A stretch of DNA of 64,000 nt from Hallerella porci (GTDB lineage: Bacteria; Fibrobacterota; Fibrobacteria; Fibrobacterales; Fibrobacteraceae). Under the pieces are notes generated by a model. It had not been told where the DNA came from. It saw only the letters and a program-made list of their open reading frames with translations, and ran no database searches. Location: contig NZ_QGHD01000004.1 in NCBI RefSeq assembly GCF_003148885.1, positions 1 through 64,000 on the forward strand, in the 5' to 3' direction. Below are positions 59,728 through 64,000 of the stretch, in pieces (within the stretch, counting starts at the first letter, position 1; each line of letters opens with the position of its first letter). The translations under genes and the position numbers were made by a program.

Positions 59728-61563
59728 TTAAAATGGGAAAAACAAAGGTAGAACAAAAGTCATCACCGCACCCATTGCAAACTGTAATGGACCGCCGATT
59801 TTCAAATAATCGTTGAAAGCGTAACGGCCTGCGTTCATCACGAGCGCATTGGGCGGCGTTGAAAACGGTGAAATGAAACAGCAACTAGCAGAGACAGTCA
59901 CCGCAAACAAAAACGGATACGGACTCACCCCGAGGCCGGTCGCTGCACTCATCGCAATCGGTGCGAGAAGCACCGCTGTCGCTGTATTGCTGATGAAAAT
60001 CGTGACAATCGAAGTCGTATAATAAATGCCCGCGAGAAGCGCAAACGGTCCAAGAGAGCCCAAATTTTCCACAAGTCCGTTCGCAATCATTCCCGAAACG
60101 CCTGTCTTTTCGAGAGCCGTAGACATCGGAAGCATCGCGGCGATAAGGACTGTACTTTCCCAGTTGATGGAATTATACGCGTCTTCCACATTGCGGAAGC
60201 ATCCCGTCAAAATCATGAGAAGCGCTGCGATAAATACCGCGGCTACCGGAGGCACTACGCTTGTCACCATGAGAATTACCATCAAGAGAAGAATCACTGC
60301 GGCAAAAGGCATTTTGTGATCGAGCGGCACCGATTCCGCGGATTCCAAAGGTTCGCCGAGGACAATCCATTCTGTATTCGACATCGAAAGTTTGCGGATA
60401 TTGTCCCACGTTCCTTGCACCAAAAGAGTATCGCGGGATTTTAATTTTTCGTCTTTTAAATCGCTCAAAATATAAGCGCCTTTGCGCTGAATTCCCAAAA
60501 TGTTCACGCCGAATTGCGCGCGGAAATTTGTTTCTAAAACATTGCGATTGATAAGCGAAGAATCGGGCATAAGGAGAACTTCAGCGATTCCCCAATTTTG
60601 AAAATGCAAAGAAGAGCCGCGACCTTCGCCCGCTTTCAAAACATCGGTGCGCATTTCTTCGGCAAATTTTTCCACGTTCGCCGTATCGCCCAAAACATAA
60701 AGAGTATCACCGCCAAACGGAACACTTTGCGGTCCGACTAATTCTCGCCCCGAACTACCAAAAAATTTTCCGCGACTCGGTCTATCGATTTCGATGACGG
60801 TTAAATTATATGTATTCGGTAATTTTAATTCGGCAAAAGAACGTCCGATTAACGGCGAATCCATCCGGACGCGGACGCGCGTCACATTGCGCGAAAGACT
60901 GTATTCATCGGCCAATTCGCGAAGCGATTTCGGGCGCAGTTCGTCGACTTTTTTTTCTTCGGATTTTTTGCAGAGAAAGTGCGACAAAGGAATCATCGCA
61001 GCAATCATGAGAAGAAGCACAAACGCACCGATCGGCGTAAACGAAAACAATTTTAATTCAGGAAATCCCGCACGCACAAGGGTATCGCTAATCACCATGT
61101 TCGGCGGCGTCCCGATTAAAGTCATCATCCCGCCGAGGCTGCACGCAAACGCCATCGGCATGAGAAAACGCTTCGGGCCCGATTTTGTTCCCGCCGAAAC
61201 GCTCATCACAATCGGAAGCATTAACGCAGCCGTTCCCGTAATCCCGACAAATGCGCCGATAAATCCCGTCACGAGCATCACCGCGACAAAGAGAAAATTT
61301 TCATTGTTGCCGACGATTTTTACAATTTTTTGCCCGGCGACGCGAGCGAGTCCCGTCCGAAAAACAGCCCCGCCGACAATGAAAAGTCCAAGCATCATGA
61401 GAACGATGGGATTTGAAAATCCCGCAAGCGCTTCGTCGACAGAAATCACTCCGAAAATCAGTAACAGCACAAGCGATCCGAGCGCAACAATATCCGAACG
61501 GATTTTCCCGTGCACAAAAAGAATCATCGAAATAACTAAAATGACGAGTGTTGTTATCAACAT
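59728..61563 (-). CDS. SLC13/DASS-type transporter with two RCK_C (TrkA_C) domains
   Basis: A 611-residue membrane protein of the CitMHS/SLC13 fold. The first half has GFSNPIVLMMLGLFIVGGAV and FVGITGTAALMLPIV, followed by GGMMTLIGTPPNMVISDTLV. In the middle, two soluble RCK_C units (RVRMDSPLIGRSFAEL and LLMPDSSLINRNVLE) sit between the membrane halves. The second half has ISNTATAVLLAPIAMSAATG and PFSTPPNALVMNAGRY. Proteins of this layout move dicarboxylates, sulfate or other anions with Na+. The substrate cannot be told from sequence. It is divergent from the HIT gene. Confidence 0.92.
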   Translation of the reverse strand: MLITTLVILVISMILFVHGKIRSDIVALGSLVLLLIFGVISVDEALAGFSNPIVLMMLGLFIVGGAVFRTGLARVAGQKIVKIVGNNENFLFVAVMLVTGFIGAFVGITGTAALMLPIVMSVSAGTKSGPKRFLMPMAFACSLGGMMTLIGTPPNMVISDTLVRAGFPELKLFSFTPIGAFVLLLMIAAMIPLSHFLCKKSEEKKVDELRPKSLRELADEYSLSRNVTRVRVRMDSPLIGRSFAELKLPNTYNLTVIEIDRPSRGKFFGSSGRELVGPQSVPFGGDTLYVLGDTANVEKFAEEMRTDVLKAGEGRGSSLHFQNWGIAEVLLMPDSSLINRNVLETNFRAQFGVNILGIQRKGAYILSDLKDEKLKSRDTLLVQGTWDNIRKLSMSNTEWIVLGEPLESAESVPLDHKMPFAAVILLLMVILMVTSVVPPVAAVFIAALLMILTGCFRNVEDAYNSINWESTVLIAAMLPMSTALEKTGVSGMIANGLVENLGSLGPFALLAGIYYTTSIVTIFISNTATAVLLAPIAMSAATGLGVSPYPFLFAVTVSASCCFISPFSTPPNALVMNAGRYAFNDYLKIGGPLQFAMGAVMTFVLPLFFPF

Positions 61564-61708
61564 GCCGTAAAATTAGAAATTCATCTTTCCAAAAGCAGAA
61601 AAAATCAAGGGCTCATCTTGCGCAAAGCGCCGACGCAAAAAACAGAAAATCTTTAAAAACAAAAAATCAAAAACTTTATAATTTAGTCGAAACAAATAAA
61701 GGATGCTT

Positions 61709-62059
61709 ATGTCTGATTGTATTTTTTGCAAAATTGCTGCCGGTGAAATTCCTTCCACCAAAGTTTACGAAGACGCTGAATTTTGCGCGTTCAAAGATTT
61801 GAATCCGCAAGCGCCTGTTCACATTTTGCTCATTCCGAAGAAGCATATTTCAAGTCTGCTCGAATTGCAAGAAGCCGACGCCACTCTCATGGGAAAGCTC
61901 CTTTTCCGCGGTCAGAAAATTGCAAAAGAACAAGGCTTAGGCGAAAGCGGTGTGCGTTTTGTCTTTAACTGCAAAGATGACGCCGGACAAACTGTGCATC
62001 ACATTCACTGCCACATTCTCGGCGGTGCGCGCTTAAGCGATAGCTTCGGAGTGCGTTAA
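61709..62059 (+). CDS. HIT family (HINT-type) nucleotide hydrolase
   Basis: A 116-residue histidine triad protein that hydrolyses AMP-linked substrates such as adenosine phosphoramidates. CIFCKIAAGEIPSTKVYED at the start and the triad HHIHCHILGG near the C-terminus match HinT/PKCI proteins. AAAGGA lies six bases before the ATG at 61709; an earlier ATG at 61703 overlaps the ribosome site and is not used. A TATAAT at 61677-61682 is a likely -10 element. It is three bases before the recO start. Confidence 0.95.
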   Translation: MSDCIFCKIAAGEIPSTKVYEDAEFCAFKDLNPQAPVHILLIPKKHISSLLELQEADATLMGKLLFRGQKIAKEQGLGESGVRFVFNCKDDAGQTVHHIHCHILGGARLSDSFGVR

Positions 62060-62062
62060 GCA

Positions 62063-62809
62063 TTGCTCAAACAAACCCGGGTCATCATCCTTCATCGGAT
62101 GCCCTACAGCGATTCTTCGCTTATCGTCAAAGGTTTTTGCTTTGACTTTGGAGTGCTTTCTTTTTTGGTAAAAAGCGCCAAAAGCAAAAACAGTCCGTTC
62201 AAAGCTTCTCTCGATCCTTTGTCCGAAAGCGAAATCGTCTTCAATGACTCGGGAAAAAGCGATTTGCATTTTATCCGCGAAGCGAGTCTTATCGATTGGT
62301 TTCCAAATCTGCGGAAAAATTTAGAGAAGACCGCGATGGCAGAAGTTATCGCCGAAATTCTTTTGCGGTATTTGCCCGCGGGCCTTTCGCAAGAACTCGA
62401 TTTCCGTTATACGGAAAAAGCTTTTCAAATTTTAGACCGCAGTGAAAATTTTCAAGATGTTCTCGCCCGCTGGCTTTGGCACATCGCCGACTGCGAAGGC
62501 TACGCATTAAATTTTTCGGAATGTATCCGCTGCGGTACTCCGATTTCACAAATTCCCGCGGACTTTTCTTTTGAATCCGGCGGTTCCATTTGTGCAAATT
62601 GCCTCGGCGTTTTTCGTCCGCATTATTCCCCCGAATTTTTGCAGGACATCGCTCATCTCGTTTTTCGATTACCGCTTCAAAATCCGCGTCAAATCGAAGA
62701 AGAATTTTTTAAATATTTAAAATCCCATCTCGGAGAAAATCGAGAAATTAAATCTTACCATTGGTTACAAGAGGTTCGAAATTATGCTTTCTGCAACACA
62801 AATTCTTGA
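62063..62809 (+). CDS. recO: DNA repair protein RecO
   Basis: A 248-residue recombination mediator that loads RecA with RecR and anneals DNA. The N-terminal OB fold reads VIILHRMPYSDSSLIVKGF and FGVLSFLVKSAKS. The helical part follows, and a zinc-binding site has CIRCG and CANCLG near 158-180. The start is TTG, with only three bases after the HIT gene. Its last 26 bases overlap panB in another frame. Length and domain order are normal. Confidence 0.92.
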   Translation: MLKQTRVIILHRMPYSDSSLIVKGFCFDFGVLSFLVKSAKSKNSPFKASLDPLSESEIVFNDSGKSDLHFIREASLIDWFPNLRKNLEKTAMAEVIAEILLRYLPAGLSQELDFRYTEKAFQILDRSENFQDVLARWLWHIADCEGYALNFSECIRCGTPISQIPADFSFESGGSICANCLGVFRPHYSPEFLQDIAHLVFRLPLQNPRQIEEEFFKYLKSHLGENREIKSYHWLQEVRNYAFCNTNS

Positions 62810-63530
62810 ATGCAAAGGTAAACGGAAAATCGCCCAAATTACCGCCTACGATTACGGTTTTGCAAAAATTGCCGAAGCCGCTCACGCCGATCAAATTCTC
62901 GTCGGCGATAGTCTTGCAAACACAATGCTCGGCTATAAAAGCACACAATCCGTGGGCATGAACGAAATGCTCATCTTCACCGCTGCCGTTTGCCGCGGCG
63001 CTCCGAACACTCATGTCATCGGCGATATGCCTTATCGCAGTTACGAAACGCCGGAACTCGCCCTCGAAAACGCCAAAAAATTTATCGATGTCGGCGCTTC
63101 TTCGGTAAAAATCGAAGGCTACAAACCCGAAGTCGTTGAAATTCTCCGCAAAAATAATATCGACGTTTGTGCACATTTAGGCCTTTTACCGCAAACCGCA
63201 ACAAGCTTAAAGCAAGTCGGCAAAACCGAAGAAGAAGCCGAACGCATTTTAAAAGAAGCGATTGAAATGGATCAATGCGGCGCTTACGCCATGGTCCTCG
63301 AACACATTCCCGAATCCCTCGGTGAACGCATCACCAAAGCGGTGAAACTCATCACCATCGGAATCGGCGGCGGTTCTCATACCGACGGACACGTTACCGT
63401 TTTGCAAGATGCCATCGGCATTAACGGCGGAAAAATTCCTCCCTTTGCCACGAAATTTTGCAGCGTTTTTGATGTAGCGAAAAAAGGCATCGAAGATTAC
63501 GTCAAATTCGTTCACGAAGAAAATTTCTAA
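62784..63530 (+). CDS. panB: 3-methyl-2-oxobutanoate hydroxymethyltransferase
   Basis: The first enzyme of pantothenate synthesis (248 residues), which adds a hydroxymethyl group from methylene-tetrahydrofolate to alpha-ketoisovalerate. KIAQITAYDYGFAKIAEAAH near 15-34 and ILVGDSLANTMLGY (metal-binding Asp near 42) start the TIM barrel. Further blocks are VIGDMPYRSY, VKIEGYKPEVV, CAHLGLLPQTA and IGIGGGSHTDGHVTVLQD. The gene overlaps recO by 26 bases. Product length is slightly short for the family (about 260). A hairpin terminator follows 17 bases later. Confidence 0.95.
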   Translation: MLSATQILECKGKRKIAQITAYDYGFAKIAEAAHADQILVGDSLANTMLGYKSTQSVGMNEMLIFTAAVCRGAPNTHVIGDMPYRSYETPELALENAKKFIDVGASSVKIEGYKPEVVEILRKNNIDVCAHLGLLPQTATSLKQVGKTEEEAERILKEAIEMDQCGAYAMVLEHIPESLGERITKAVKLITIGIGGGSHTDGHVTVLQDAIGINGGKIPPFATKFCSVFDVAKKGIEDYVKFVHEENF

Positions 63531-63546
63531 GCAAAACTTAAACGCA

Positions 63547-63573
63547 AAAGGCGGCGCAAAGCGCCGCCTTTCA
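63547..63573. terminator. Bidirectional terminator between panB and the outer membrane protein gene
   Basis: AAGGCGGCGC and GCGCCGCCTT pair around AA (63548-63570), with A before and T after. It serves panB on the plus strand and the convergent gene ending at 63589. Confidence 0.88.
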
Positions 63574-63588
63574 TTTTAATTTCACAAA

Positions 63589-64000
63589 TTAAAATTCGTA
63601 GAAGACTTTTCCACCGATTTCGATGTTATGATGCCAAAGCGTTTCCGAAAGGCTGTTATATCCTTCGGAATCCGTACTCACGCTGCGAATAAACATCGGC
63701 CGATAACGCAAGGCGATGTCCATACCGAACGGGCGAATTTTGTAACGCATATTCGCCGAAAGTGCAAATCCGTTCGCCGCAAAAACAGCCGCTTCGCGGA
63801 ATTCGCCCGAATATTTGTCTTCGGCGATTGCTGCGCTGTGCACCGACAACCGCGAAAAAGAATAGCCTAAACCCGGACCCACTTGAAAGTCTTCTTTCCA
63901 GAAGAAATAGTAGCGATATTCCGCAGCAAAACGCCAATAGTTCGCATCATTTCCCGTTTCGTATTCCGAGCCTTTGCCGTAACTCACATCGATATTCCAC
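63589..64000 (-). CDS. Probable outer membrane beta-barrel protein, C-terminal part
   Basis: Open frame on the minus strand entering from the window edge and ending at 63589; 136 residues are visible (the frame continues upstream of the GTG at 63987 as WNID). The sequence alternates aromatic and polar residues (YWRFAAEYRYYFFWKED, VGPGLGYSFSRLSVHS, SANMRYKIRPFGMDIALRYR) and ends in KVFYEF, the aromatic C-terminus recognised by the barrel assembly machinery. The upstream part, including any signal peptide, is outside. The family cannot be named. Confidence 0.72.
   Translation of the reverse strand, partial: WNIDVSYGKGSEYETGNDANYWRFAAEYRYYFFWKEDFQVGPGLGYSFSRLSVHSAAIAEDKYSGEFREAAVFAANGFALSANMRYKIRPFGMDIALRYRPMFIRSVSTDSEGYNSLSETLWHHNIEIGGKVFYEF

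Overview
The window comes from the chromosome of a Gram-negative, anaerobic bacterium that is most probably a member of the Fibrobacteres (Fibrobacter or a close relative). The support is indirect. There is a TIGR02147-type protein, a family I know essentially from Fibrobacter, paired with a lipoprotein. There are several large lipoproteins of unknown function. A class III anaerobic ribonucleotide reductase and lipid A and lipoprotein enzymes (lpxH, lnt, rseP) indicate an anaerobic, outer-membrane-bearing cell. No rRNA, tRNA, CRISPR array or prophage was seen.

Layout. 1-475 is the end of an IS4-like insertion sequence. 454-4154 is a two-gene restriction-modification unit: a methyltransferase that fuses a cytosine-C5 and an adenine-N6 domain, followed by an HNH nuclease. 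4155-6419 holds an Rpn/YhgA-like protein set in repeat-rich DNA. 6420-14632 (minus strand) is a long housekeeping cluster, rplM-rpsI, terminator, then rpsB-tsf-pyrH-frr-uppS-cdsA-dxr-rseP. It links ribosome assembly and recycling with isoprenoid, undecaprenyl and phospholipid synthesis and envelope-stress proteolysis. 14980-19561 (plus) has a lipoprotein, a probable outer membrane protein and a MATE exporter. 19558-25122 (minus) is an overlapping set: rnc, an oligopeptide-type binding lipoprotein, a thioredoxin-reductase-like flavoprotein, coaBC and a UDG-fold protein. 25364-29248 (minus) is the fatty acid cluster DUF177-rpmF-plsX-fabD-fabG-acpP, without fabH or fabF. 29308-31519 is the TIGR02147/lipoprotein pair. 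31763-40370 holds mostly plus-strand envelope genes (rsmI, lnt, acyltransferase, CotH) plus lpxH on the minus strand. 40288-43139 is nrdD-nrdG, and 43660-46721 is a TAXI-type TRAP transporter.

46916-57058 is the accessory part: a type I restriction-modification locus (hsdR, hsdM, hsdS) with extra genes between its subunits. Between hsdR and hsdM lies a three-gene cassette made of a DUF3990 ADP-ribosyltransferase-like protein and two small proteins of unknown function. Between hsdM and hsdS lie two DUF1016/YhcG-type nucleases, an internally deleted AlbA_2/winged-helix protein and a 24-codon fragment that duplicates the start of hsdS. The hsdS gene is a half-length, single-TRD version. A 41-bp tandem array, a truncated DUF6261-like gene and a four-helix-bundle (23S rRNA intervening-sequence-like) gene follow. 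57329-64000 returns to core genes: tex, an SLC13-type transporter, a HIT protein, recO, panB and the end of an outer membrane protein.

The most notable observations are: (i) the ART-like three-gene cassette inside the type I system; (ii) rpsI, which appears to start at an ATT codon; (iii) the fused C5/N6 methyltransferase whose HNH partner takes its stop codon from an IS end; (iv) the hsdS duplication and half-length hsdS; and (v) four unrelated intergenic tandem arrays that all have a period of 41-42 bp.
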